Below, piece by piece: positions 8,388 to 17,247 of a DNA stretch of 64,000 bases. The stretch covers positions 121,833-185,832 of the forward strand of contig JAFUTU010000032.1 in assembly GCA_017484095.1 (NCBI GenBank). The letters run 5' to 3'. The translations under genes and the position numbers were made by a program. This DNA comes from Ruminococcus sp. Lineage in GTDB: Bacteria; Bacillota; Clostridia; Oscillospirales; Ruminococcaceae. The notes beneath the pieces are model-generated. The model saw only the letters and a list, made by a program, of their open reading frames with translations, was not told the DNA's origin and made no database searches. Position 1 is the first letter of the stretch. Each line of letters begins with the position of its first letter.

Positions 8388-9979
8388 GCTTTAAATATCC
8401 GCTTTGTGAAAGGGCGGCGATAAATAATGTTTCATTCACACTTGAAGAGGGTGAGTTCGTTATCCTCTGCGGCGAGGGCGGCAGCGGAAAATCCACACTG
8501 CTCAGATGCCTGAAGCGCGAGGTTATACCAAACGGAGACCTTGCCGGAAAGATCATTGTTCAGGGAGAGGATACCGATAATATGAGCACTGCTGCATCAG
8601 CGGCGGTGATAGGGTTTGTCTCACAGGAATGTGAGCAGCAGATAGTTACGGATAAGGTCTGGCATGAGCTTGCCTTCGGGCTTGAAAGCATAGGTGCCGA
8701 TAAGGAAGAGATATCTCTCAGGGTGGCGGAGACTGCCGCTTATTTCGGCTTCAGCGATAAGCTCCATATGGATACGGCAGATTTATCGGGTGGCGAAAAG
8801 CAGCTGCTGGCGCTCGCAGCCGTAATGGTGATGAGACCTAAGATACTTGTGCTTGATGAGCCTGCCTCTCAGCTTGACCCGATAGCGGCGCGCTCGTTGG
8901 CGGAGACTGTAAGGCGCCTCAACCGAGACAGAGGCATAACTGTCATCATTGCCGAGCACAGGCTCGATAATATACTGCCGTTTGCAGACAGGCTGATGCT
9001 TCTGAAGGACGGAGAGCTTGTGATCTGTGATGAGAGAGACAAGGCTCTTGCATATGCAGAAGACGACCTTTTATCTGAAATGCCTGCACCTGTGAGGATA
9101 TTCCATGAGCTTGGGTGTGAGGGAAAATATCCGTGTGATGTTAACAGCGCAAGACGGTTCGTTGTCGGCAGGTATAAAAATGATATACGTATGCTTGAAA
9201 CAGTAAAAGGATCTCACAGTGAAAGCAAAGCGCTTGAAGCAAAAAACGTTACATACAGATATGAGCGTGACGCAAAAGATATTATAGACGGCCTTACACT
9301 TACAGTCTATGAGGGCGAGATATTTGCACTTCTGGGAGCAAACGGCTCCGGAAAGACAACGGCGCTCTCACTGATATCGGGAGGCTGCAGGGCAGTATCG
9401 GGGAGCATAAAGATATTCGGCAAAAAGCTCAAGGAATATAAAAACAATTCGCTTTATAAAGGAAATGTCTCTCTGCTTCCGCAGGACGTTACCACTCTGT
9501 TTTTGCATAATACCGTCAGAGAAGAGCTCAGTGAGATGAACATATCTCAGATACCGTTCGGCCTTGATAAGTACTCTGACAAGCACCCCTATGACCTTTC
9601 GGGCGGAGAGAGACAGCTTCTTGCTCTGGCGAAGGTGCTTGCGGTAAAGCCAAAGCTCCTCCTTCTCGATGAGCCTACAAAGAGCCTGGATGCCCTTGCA
9701 AGAGAGAAGCTTTTGAATATACTTAAAGAGCTCAAAGCGTCAGGAATGACGATAGTTATAGTAAGCCATGATACAGAATTCTGCGCTGAGTGTGCCGACA
9801 GATGCTCGGTCCTTTTCATGGGGAGAGCGCTGCCGCCTATGCCAACAGCACAGCTGCTGGATAACAATGACTTTTTCACTACACCCTCAAGCCTTATCAG
9901 CAGAGGACATTATGACCTTGCAGTAACGCCGCAGGACGTTATAAGCCTTTGCCGCAAAAACGGCAGAGCAGAACGATAA
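8360..9979 (+). CDS. ECF transporter energy-coupling ATPase, A-A fused
   Basis: 539 residues with two complete ABC ATPase domains in one chain. Domain 1: Walker A GEGGSGKST, signature LSGGEKQLLALA, Walker B LVLDEPAS. Domain 2 (from about 295): Walker A GANGSGKTT, signature LSGGERQLLALA, Walker B LLLDEPTKS. This fused EcfA-EcfA' form replaces two separate subunits and marks a dedicated, not shared, ECF module. The gene starts inside the T-component gene and is followed after 19 bp by the S component. Confidence 0.92.
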   Translation: MAILTVESLSFKYPLCERAAINNVSFTLEEGEFVILCGEGGSGKSTLLRCLKREVIPNGDLAGKIIVQGEDTDNMSTAASAAVIGFVSQECEQQIVTDKVWHELAFGLESIGADKEEISLRVAETAAYFGFSDKLHMDTADLSGGEKQLLALAAVMVMRPKILVLDEPASQLDPIAARSLAETVRRLNRDRGITVIIAEHRLDNILPFADRLMLLKDGELVICDERDKALAYAEDDLLSEMPAPVRIFHELGCEGKYPCDVNSARRFVVGRYKNDIRMLETVKGSHSESKALEAKNVTYRYERDAKDIIDGLTLTVYEGEIFALLGANGSGKTTALSLISGGCRAVSGSIKIFGKKLKEYKNNSLYKGNVSLLPQDVTTLFLHNTVREELSEMNISQIPFGLDKYSDKHPYDLSGGERQLLALAKVLAVKPKLLLLDEPTKSLDALAREKLLNILKELKASGMTIVIVSHDTEFCAECADRCSVLFMGRALPPMPTAQLLDNNDFFTTPSSLISRGHYDLAVTPQDVISLCRKNGRAER

Positions 9980-9998
9980 TGAAAGGAGGAGCACGCTG

Positions 9999-10682
9999 TT
10001 GCCTGTTCTTGATAACAGATTCAGAGCCGCCGTTAAGTATCTGATAGCGTTCATTATGATACCTGCACTGGCAGTGGCGGGCTCCGTGGCATTTGATGAA
10101 AAAAGACATATTTTTATATCCCTGACAGTTGCGGTAATGGCTCTGCTCGTGTTCTTCACAGGGTATGAGAAGAGACAGGTAGGCACCCGCAGAATGGTAG
10201 TCACAGCAATAATGACTGCCATGGCGCTGGTCGGCAGGTTTATTCCTGTGATAAAGCCGATGACGGCACTTGTAATACTTACGGGAATGTATCTTGGGTG
10301 CGAGGCAGGCTTTCTTGCGGGTGCTCTCACGGCGCTGCTTTCAAATTTCTGGTTCGGGCAGGGGCCGTGGACAGCCTTTATGATGCTTGCTCTAGGGCTG
10401 ATAGGCTTTGCAGCAGGGCTGCTGTCGGGAGCGCTTATTAAAAAACGAGCCATACTTCTTGTTTTTGGTGCGTTCTGCGGTGCGGCATACTCACTTATAA
10501 TGGATATCTGGACTGTGCTATGGTATGCAGAAGGGTTCAGTCTGAAGCTTTATGCAGCAGCTGTCGGAACGTCTGTGCCGTATCTTTTGAGCTATGTGAT
10601 ATCGAATGTTGTGTTTTTATATATGCTTGGCAAGCCTGTAGGTGACAAGCTTATGAGAGTGAAGATAAAATACGGTGTCTGA
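9999..10682 (+). CDS. ECF transporter substrate-binding S component, probable corrinoid type
   Basis: 227 residues, six predicted membrane helices. Start is TTG at 9999, placed 8 bases after AAAGGAGG; no ATG fits. The conserved stretch around residues 75-125 (GRFIPVIKPMTALVIL and FWFGQGPWTAFMM) matches, from memory, the S components that travel with DUF4430 proteins and the CbrT-like predicted cobalamin transporters. Together with the T and A-A subunits it forms a complete importer. The corrinoid assignment rests on family resemblance and neighbours, not on a riboswitch. Confidence 0.72.
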   Translation: MPVLDNRFRAAVKYLIAFIMIPALAVAGSVAFDEKRHIFISLTVAVMALLVFFTGYEKRQVGTRRMVVTAIMTAMALVGRFIPVIKPMTALVILTGMYLGCEAGFLAGALTALLSNFWFGQGPWTAFMMLALGLIGFAAGLLSGALIKKRAILLVFGAFCGAAYSLIMDIWTVLWYAEGFSLKLYAAAVGTSVPYLLSYVISNVVFLYMLGKPVGDKLMRVKIKYGV

Positions 10683-10744
10683 ACTTGACGAAACTGTCTC
10701 AAAGTGGTAAACTTATTTACGAATATGATTACGGAGGTATCAGT

Positions 10745-11893
10745 ATGACAGAAAAGCTTTTTGATGACGGCTCACTGCTGGAATTTGATGCAGTGGTGCT
10801 CTCATGCACAGAGATAAAGAAGGGCTATGAGGTCGTTCTTGACAGGTCTGCATTTTTCCCTGAGGGCGGCGGACAGGCAGGCGATATCGGAACTCTCGGC
10901 GGTACCGAGGTGCTTGACACCTATGAGAAAAACGGTGAGGTCATACACAAGACTAAGTCAGCGCTGGAGGTCGGTGCAAGGGTACACGGCTGCGTCAATG
11001 CTGATGTAAGACTGAGGCGTATGCAGAACCATTCGGGTGAGCACCTGATAATGGGCTTTATCCATGAAAAGCTCGGATATGAGAACGTCGGCTTCCACCT
11101 TGGTTCGTCTGAGGTAACGCTTGACCTCAACGGTGTGATATCTGATGATGATCTTAAAGAATGTGAGCAGAAGGCAAATGAAGCGATAGCAAAGGACGTG
11201 CCGATAACTATCACCTATCCTGACAGCGAAGCTCTCAGCAGTATGCAGTACAGAAGCAAGCTGGAGATGACCGAAAACGTGAGGATAGTAACTATCGAGG
11301 GGATAGATGTTTGTGCCTGCTGTGCACCGCATTTAAGCTCAACAGGAAAGATCGGCATAGTTAAGGTGCTGTCGTCGGAGAGCTATAAGGGCGGCACAAG
11401 AGTACATATCCTTTGCGGGCTCGACGCCTTTGAGATATTCAGGCAGAGAATGGATACAGTATCGCAGATATCCAAGCTCTTGTCCTCAAAGCCTGAGAAA
11501 ACTGCGGCAGCGGTCGAAAGACTTCTCGGTGAGAACAATGAGCTGAAGCGTCAGATAAGCGATATCGAAAAGCAGAAGGCACAGGAGATAATAGACGGGC
11601 TTAAAAACGACGGCAGAGGAAGCTTTTGCGTTTTCACAAAGGGCATAAGCCGCGACGTTATGAGAGAGATAGCGAACAAGGCAGTTCTTCTGACGGACGG
11701 TGCCGCAGGAGTTTTTGGCGAGGAAGCACAGGGCTTCAGCTACATTATCGCATCACAGAGCGTTGCGCTCAGGGCAAAGTCTAAGGAGATAAATGGAGCT
11801 CTCGGAGGAAAGGGCGGCGGCTCAGATCAGATGATACAGGGCAGCGTCACTGCCGACAAAGCGGCAATAGAAGAATACTTCAAAACTATATAA
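10745..11893 (+). CDS. Alanyl-tRNA editing protein, AlaX/DHHA1 type
   Basis: 382 residues. The ATG at 10745 has GGAGG nine bases upstream and is preferred to the upstream TTG. N-terminal part resembles the AlaRS beta-barrel and editing domain, with the zinc ligands HSGEH (about residue 98-102) and CACCAPH (about 200-206). A coiled coil (about 250-285, ERLLGENNELKRQ) precedes a C-terminal DHHA1 domain ending with GGKGGGSDQMIQG, the glycine-rich DHHA1 signature. Hydrolysis of mischarged Ser- or Gly-tRNA(Ala) in trans is the known role of the family. It ends at a strong terminator shared with the convergent helicase gene. Confidence 0.9.
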   Translation: MTEKLFDDGSLLEFDAVVLSCTEIKKGYEVVLDRSAFFPEGGGQAGDIGTLGGTEVLDTYEKNGEVIHKTKSALEVGARVHGCVNADVRLRRMQNHSGEHLIMGFIHEKLGYENVGFHLGSSEVTLDLNGVISDDDLKECEQKANEAIAKDVPITITYPDSEALSSMQYRSKLEMTENVRIVTIEGIDVCACCAPHLSSTGKIGIVKVLSSESYKGGTRVHILCGLDAFEIFRQRMDTVSQISKLLSSKPEKTAAAVERLLGENNELKRQISDIEKQKAQEIIDGLKNDGRGSFCVFTKGISRDVMREIANKAVLLTDGAAGVFGEEAQGFSYIIASQSVALRAKSKEINGALGGKGGGSDQMIQGSVTADKAAIEEYFKTI

Positions 11894-11894
11894 T

Positions 11895-11929
11895 AAAAAG
11901 CAGCTTAGATTTTTCCTAAGCTGCTTTTT
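11895..11929. terminator. Bidirectional terminator between convergent genes
   Basis: A perfect 14-bp stem (11895-11908 with 11916-11929, loop of 7) has A runs on one side and T runs on the other, so it can stop transcription from both the AlaX-type gene and the helicase gene. Confidence 0.9.
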
Positions 11930-11930
11930 G

Positions 11931-14900
11931 TTATGCCTTTATCAGTTTTGCATTTTCCTGTTTTGAGATCATTCCGTCAGATACTGCTTTGTCTATCGCG
12001 AATCTTACGGTGTTTTCTATCTGGGCAGAAAGCCTTGTGAATGAGAATTTCTTAGCAGTTTCTCTGATAAGGTCGCTCTCGCTGAGACCAAGCTGCTCTT
12101 CAAGCACTTCAAGCGCCGCACAGATAAGCTCCTGAGACGGTATCTCGTCTATAGCCCTTTGCATACTGTCAGTAGGTGTGCGGTAATAAGTCATAGCTGA
12201 GGTGTCGGAACCGCTTTCCCAGAGAAATGCCTTCTCACTGTCCATAGTTATTTGTTTTGGCAGCCTTGCCATAAGCTGTCCGAATGCTACCTCAGCCTTC
12301 TGAGTGCCTCTCGTTATGCCCCAGAGTTTGAACACTTTTTTCATAAACAGTGTTCTCTCGATAGGAGCTTCTGCCTTTAAAAGCTGCTCCATCGAGGAGA
12401 GTATCTTGCTCTCGTTTTTAATATCATAGAAGGCTTGACCGCTGCCCTGTTCACCAAGCTTTGACTCTTTATAAGCTACTGCTTTTGTTTCTGCCGCAGA
12501 GGGCTTTTCTTTTTCAAATACAGGCTCCTGCTTTGGTGCTTCGGTTTTTTCTACAGGAGTATCAGCGTTGGCTATAGCCTCTTTTATCTGAATCATCACT
12601 CTTTCGGGATCATCGAACCAGTCAAGAGTCCATACCCTCAGAAGCCTCCAGCCGAGACCTTCGAGCACAGACGGCTGAGACACGAACCTGTCCTTTGAAG
12701 AGGGTGCCTTCTTGCAGTTGGTGCCGTCAAGCATTATGCCGAGCATATAGCGTTCACTGTTTTCAGGGTCGATAATTCCTATATCCACCTTGTATTCAGA
12801 TGTTCCGATAGAGCAGCTGCATTCATATCCAAGCTCCCTTATCCTGTCGGCTATCTCATGGGTGAGAGTATCGGCAGACGACTCACTGCGCTCTGCTGAT
12901 GAGATGTTCCTGCCGCGCTGAGCAAATTCGAGGAACGCTTTAAGACCCTCGGCGCCCTGAGAATGTGTACGCGAAAGGTCTATCTGCTCGGGTCTGAGAA
13001 CGGAGTAGATTATCATTTCCTTCTTTGACCTTGTGACCGCAACGTTCAGTCTTCTCCAGCCGCCGTCACGGTTTATCGGGCCGAAGTTCATTGATACCTT
13101 GCCGTCCTTATCGGGGCCGTAGCCTATCGAGAACAGTATTACGTCTCTTTCATCGCCCTGAACGTTTTCAAGGTTCTTTATGAATACGGGCTCCTTTGAA
13201 TTTGCATCAAACTCTGCTATATCTGAGTCAGCGGCAAATTCGTCCTCAAGCATATCCTGGATAAGTGTCTGCTGTGCCAGTGAGAATGTGACAACGCCTA
13301 TGCTGTCGTTTCTGAGTTTTTCATCTCTCAGTCTTCTCATTATCTCCTGAACTACGGCTTCAGCCTCTGCCTTGTTCTGCTTTGAGCTTCCCTTGTCGTA
13401 GTAGCCCTCAAGCTGCACCAGCTTTACCTGCGAGACCATCTCCTCAGGTGAGGGGAAGGTGTAGAGCTTGCTGTCATAATACATATTATTTGAGAAGGCT
13501 ATAAGGCTCTCATGCTTTGAACGGTAATGCCATTTGAGATATTCCTGCGGCATTGAGAGCGCTAAGCAGTCATCAAGCAGGCTTTCAAGGTCTTCTTGTT
13601 CGATGTTCTCCTCGTCTACGGTTTCAGTTTTGAAGAATGTAGTAGGCGGCAGCTGCTTGGGGTCGCCGACGATAATAGCGTTGTCTGCTCTGGCGATAGT
13701 GCCCACTGCCTCGCTTGTAGGCAGCTGTGAAGCCTCATCGAAGATGACGAGGTCAAACTTCGGGAAGGCGGGGTCTATATACTGTGCTACCGAGATAGGG
13801 CTCATAAGCATACACGGGCACAGCCTTCTCAGCAGAGTAGGTATCTGTTCAAACAGCTTTCTTATCGAGAGCATACGGCCGTTGTTTTTGATAGCCTTTT
13901 TAAGTATGCCTATCTCTGATGATGCTGCCGAGTCTGCCTGAGCATTTGGAATGTTTGCCGAAAGCCTTGATACCAGCTGCGTTACCGTAAGCGTGCGGTA
14001 GGTCTCGGTTACTTCGGAATAGCGGGCTATGATATCCTCTGCCTGCTTGCCGCTGAACGATGACAGCCGCTTGTCCTCGCGGATATATTTAAGTGCCAGT
14101 CCGTAGTGGATCGCACAGAGCATACAGCCTTTAAGCTCTTCGGGCTTTGCCTTTGCTGTTCTGTAGACCGCACACACTCCCGAAAGCCCGTTTTGCCGCA
14201 TCGGTGCCTCACACTGGTTAAAGATGACCTTTTCTCTGAGGTCTGTAATGTTTGCTATGAAAACATCAAGAGTGGTGATAACGTCGTTTATCCAGCTCTT
14301 AGAGCTTTCTTCTTTGGTAAAGTCAACACTGTAGCTTTGGGAGAAGCTGTCGCACGAGGATATGAATGCTTCAACTGCTGCGGCCGAGGCCGCAGTCTGT
14401 TCATTATAGGCGGGCAGCTGTCCTGTCGGGGCAGAGCCCAGTTTTTTATATGCTTCATTAAGTGCCTTTGATTTGTTCACAGCAGTTCTCAGTGCTGCCC
14501 AGTCGGTAGCTTCGCCCTGCCAGAGCGTACCTGCCGCTGCCGTTACTGCTGCATTTGCCGAGAACAGCGCCTGCCTTTTATCGTTCACAGCACAAAGCCT
14601 GTCGAGCTCGGCGGCAACGTTCTGCTTAGTTATAAAGCCTGCTTTTTTAGAATATCCGCTCAGTGCGGTAACTATCTTCTTTATACCGAAGTGCTTTGAC
14701 AGGAACCACTTTGCATTTGCTTCATTATAGGCACGCCTTGCCGATACACAGTCATAGTTAAGTATATCATTATTGTAAGTGTTCAGAAGCTCAGCCTTTG
14801 CAGCGCCCAGTGCCTCTCCCTCATCACAGATAGCTTCAAGCCCCTGCGCTAAGTTCTCAGCATCGGCATTGCCTATAAGTCCTGTCAGCGCCGTGCCGTT

Positions 14901-16607
14901 TATAGCCGATGCGTAAACTATGTCGCAAAGTGCTTCGGCACTTTTTCTGTCACCTGCTGAGTTGACAGGTACAGCCGCATTGAGGGCGTTCATCGCATCG
15001 CGTGCAGCAGCGCCCTTTGATAACAGTGCCTGTGCTGCGCTGATGAATGAGTCTCTCAGCTCGGTGGTGTATTCGGTGCCGTTGTATGTTTTGAAAGGGT
15101 GCTCTGAGAAGGTACCGAGCTCTGCTGCTGACGAAGCATACTTGTCAGTCATATCTTCGAGCTGCGCCAGCTTCTCACTGTCGATAGACAGTAAGTATGT
15201 ATCGTCAAAAGTAATTCTGTCTTTGAATTCAAGATATGTTCTGAATATCCCTATCGAATCGTACAGAGACACTCCGCACTTTCTTTGGTCGTGAAGAGCG
15301 TCCATTATGTGACACAGCTCGCCTTTGAGCTCTTCACACTTTGCGGCAGTCTGCTCATATTCTGCCGCAGGCTTTATATGACCGACCTCCAGCGCCTTTT
15401 CAAGCTGAGCCAGCACCACGCTCTTGTTTGTCTTGTTTGAATGCAGCTCTAAGCAGAACGGGTCGAGCCCGATGCCTGCCAGCCTCTTTTTAACTACGCT
15501 GAGAGCTGCCATTTTCTCAGCTGCAAACAGTACAGACTTTCCCTGATAAAGCGCATTTGCTATCATATTTGTGATAGTCTGTGACTTTCCCGTTCCCGGA
15601 GGTCCGTGCAGAACAAAGCTCTCACCCTTTGAAGCCATTACCACTGCCGTCAGCTGAGAGGAATCCGCTATCATCGGTACAGCAACATCAGCCATTGATA
15701 CTGTACGGTCACTGTTCTCGGCTGTCACAGTCTGCGGCTGAGGTGTCCATGCTATAGAGCCCTTTATAAGGCTTGCGACTATCTTGTTTTTTTCAAGCTC
15801 GTCCGAACGGTTCCTGATGTCGTTCCACATAACGAACTGACCGAACGAAAACAGCCCGAGATATGCATAGTCGAGCACTGCCCAGCGTTCCTTTTCGGAT
15901 ACTGCCTGTCTTACGGTATCAAACACCAGAGCAGTATTTGTACCGTTCTCATCAACAGGCAGAGGATCAAGCCCGTTAATAACTATCTCATGGTCCTGTT
16001 TGAGATATTCAAGCAACGTTATATTTGCCTGAGAGTCCTCCTGCCTTGTTCTTATCACATAGCTTCTTCCACGGTTGCTTTTGATAAGGTCAACAGGCAC
16101 GAGCATGAGAGGTGCATACCTTGCCTTGTCCGAGGTGTCGGTCTCATACCACCTGAGAAAGCCGAGCGCTAAAAACAGTGTGTTTGAACCGTTCTCTTCA
16201 ATTGCAGCCTTGGCTGCCCTGAATATTGTTTTAAGTGTGCGGTCAAGCTCTGTCTGAGAGACAAAGGTGCTTATCCTTCCGTTTGAGAGATCTCTCTCGC
16301 TTATGAGCTTGACGGTCTCAGCATCCGGGTCAAATTCAAAGACCTTGTCCTCGGGCTTTTCGGTCAGCTCAGAAGGCATCTCGCATACGGTAAGGTCATG
16401 CTCGCTCACCACAGTATCTTCAAGCGCTGGTAAGTCAGAGCTTATAAGCCTGAGCGTATTTTTTGTGGGTCTGAAATTGAGCAGAGGATTTCTCAGGCTC
16501 AGGTCAAGAAGTTTTCTTTCCCACATTTTCTGTTTTGTCACCGCTTTATCCGCAGGAGGTGCTGCCTGAACTGCGGACTCGGTATTTGCTATGTTTACAT
16601 CTTCCAT
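11931..16607 (-). CDS. DUF4011 / SF1 helicase / Vsr-like / DUF3320 protein, Hhe-like defence candidate
   Basis: 1558 residues in one frame. Order: DUF4011-like N-terminus (about 25-300, KMWERKLLDLSLRNPLLNF); SF1 helicase core with Walker A GPPGTGKSQT (about 335), motif II DEASQ (about 950), GDPKQLPPT motif III and NVAVTRSKK motif VI; a Vsr/DUF559-like nuclease region (about 1255-1335, with YKVDIGIID and GWRLLRVWTLDWF); and DUF3320 at the C-terminus (about 1450-1530). This is the domain order I recall for the single-gene antiphage system called Hhe. Start is the ATG behind AAGGGG. It is alone on its strand apart from a methyltransferase 14 bp upstream, which is of the small-molecule type and need not be related. 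Confidence 0.85.
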   Translation of the reverse strand: MEDVNIANTESAVQAAPPADKAVTKQKMWERKLLDLSLRNPLLNFRPTKNTLRLISSDLPALEDTVVSEHDLTVCEMPSELTEKPEDKVFEFDPDAETVKLISERDLSNGRISTFVSQTELDRTLKTIFRAAKAAIEENGSNTLFLALGFLRWYETDTSDKARYAPLMLVPVDLIKSNRGRSYVIRTRQEDSQANITLLEYLKQDHEIVINGLDPLPVDENGTNTALVFDTVRQAVSEKERWAVLDYAYLGLFSFGQFVMWNDIRNRSDELEKNKIVASLIKGSIAWTPQPQTVTAENSDRTVSMADVAVPMIADSSQLTAVVMASKGESFVLHGPPGTGKSQTITNMIANALYQGKSVLFAAEKMAALSVVKKRLAGIGLDPFCLELHSNKTNKSVVLAQLEKALEVGHIKPAAEYEQTAAKCEELKGELCHIMDALHDQRKCGVSLYDSIGIFRTYLEFKDRITFDDTYLLSIDSEKLAQLEDMTDKYASSAAELGTFSEHPFKTYNGTEYTTELRDSFISAAQALLSKGAAARDAMNALNAAVPVNSAGDRKSAEALCDIVYASAINGTALTGLIGNADAENLAQGLEAICDEGEALGAAKAELLNTYNNDILNYDCVSARRAYNEANAKWFLSKHFGIKKIVTALSGYSKKAGFITKQNVAAELDRLCAVNDKRQALFSANAAVTAAAGTLWQGEATDWAALRTAVNKSKALNEAYKKLGSAPTGQLPAYNEQTAASAAAVEAFISSCDSFSQSYSVDFTKEESSKSWINDVITTLDVFIANITDLREKVIFNQCEAPMRQNGLSGVCAVYRTAKAKPEELKGCMLCAIHYGLALKYIREDKRLSSFSGKQAEDIIARYSEVTETYRTLTVTQLVSRLSANIPNAQADSAASSEIGILKKAIKNNGRMLSIRKLFEQIPTLLRRLCPCMLMSPISVAQYIDPAFPKFDLVIFDEASQLPTSEAVGTIARADNAIIVGDPKQLPPTTFFKTETVDEENIEQEDLESLLDDCLALSMPQEYLKWHYRSKHESLIAFSNNMYYDSKLYTFPSPEEMVSQVKLVQLEGYYDKGSSKQNKAEAEAVVQEIMRRLRDEKLRNDSIGVVTFSLAQQTLIQDMLEDEFAADSDIAEFDANSKEPVFIKNLENVQGDERDVILFSIGYGPDKDGKVSMNFGPINRDGGWRRLNVAVTRSKKEMIIYSVLRPEQIDLSRTHSQGAEGLKAFLEFAQRGRNISSAERSESSADTLTHEIADRIRELGYECSCSIGTSEYKVDIGIIDPENSERYMLGIMLDGTNCKKAPSSKDRFVSQPSVLEGLGWRLLRVWTLDWFDDPERVMIQIKEAIANADTPVEKTEAPKQEPVFEKEKPSAAETKAVAYKESKLGEQGSGQAFYDIKNESKILSSMEQLLKAEAPIERTLFMKKVFKLWGITRGTQKAEVAFGQLMARLPKQITMDSEKAFLWESGSDTSAMTYYRTPTDSMQRAIDEIPSQELICAALEVLEEQLGLSESDLIRETAKKFSFTRLSAQIENTVRFAIDKAVSDGMISKQENAKLIKA

Positions 16608-16621
16608 AAATGCTACCCCTT

Positions 16622-17227
16622 TTAAGCCTGTTTCTTTGTTATCACAGCGATGGCACAGTCCATTCTGCCTCTGATAACGTCAAACTTAGTATCTTCATAG
16701 CCGCCCTCGCGGAAAAATTCTTTATAGCTTTCAAAATCAAACTCATGCTTGAAATCTACTCCTGCCAGACGCAGAGCGTCAGCAGCCAGCTGCTGCGAGG
16801 AGCTTTCATTATTTATATAAGTAGGTATTATAACCTTTCCTCCGGTTTTGCATACACGCATAAGCTCATTGATCGCTTTGTACGGTTCATCGAGCAGATG
16901 TATAACGTTTCCCGCAACCACCTTGTCAAAGCGTTCGTCACGGCAGTTGATGTTTGTGATGTCTGCGTATCTGAACTTGATGTTATTAAGATTGTCGCAG
17001 TTTTTCTGAGCTTCCGCCAGCATTCCTTTTGAGAGGTCTGTCGCAACGAGAAGCCTGCATTTAGGCGCTATATACTTGCTTATCACACCTGTTCCGCAGG
17101 CACATTCGAGTACCACATCTCCCTCATCTATCTCCTGAGCAACTCTTCTCCCGAGATTTGTGTAAACTTCTTTGTTATATATCGTTTCAGCCATGTCATA
17201 AATGCCTGCAAATGTGTCCCAGATCAT
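16622..17227 (-). CDS. Class I SAM-dependent methyltransferase
   Basis: 201 residues with the SAM-binding glycine motif VLECACGTGVIS (about 38-49), the acidic end of strand 2 (VATDLSKGML) and motif KVVAGNVIHLLDEP. It is of the UbiE/small-molecule Methyltransf_11/25 group, not a DNA methylase: no NPPY-type motif is present. Start at the ATG after AGAGGAAC. It lies 20 bp downstream of an acetylesterase gene on the same strand. Substrate unknown. Confidence 0.85.
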   Translation of the reverse strand: MIWDTFAGIYDMAETIYNKEVYTNLGRRVAQEIDEGDVVLECACGTGVISKYIAPKCRLLVATDLSKGMLAEAQKNCDNLNNIKFRYADITNINCRDERFDKVVAGNVIHLLDEPYKAINELMRVCKTGGKVIIPTYINNESSSQQLAADALRLAGVDFKHEFDFESYKEFFREGGYEDTKFDVIRGRMDCAIAVITKKQA

Positions 17228-17247
17228 ATTTGTTCCTCTTTCAGTTC

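Noticed and set aside
9887..10453. Leftward 188-codon frame
   Set aside because: Antisense to the ECF S component, whose membrane helices and start site are convincing.
14106..14471. Rightward frames inside the helicase gene
   Set aside because: Several frames of 60-135 codons occur antisense to the 1558-residue protein; none has a domain or binding site.
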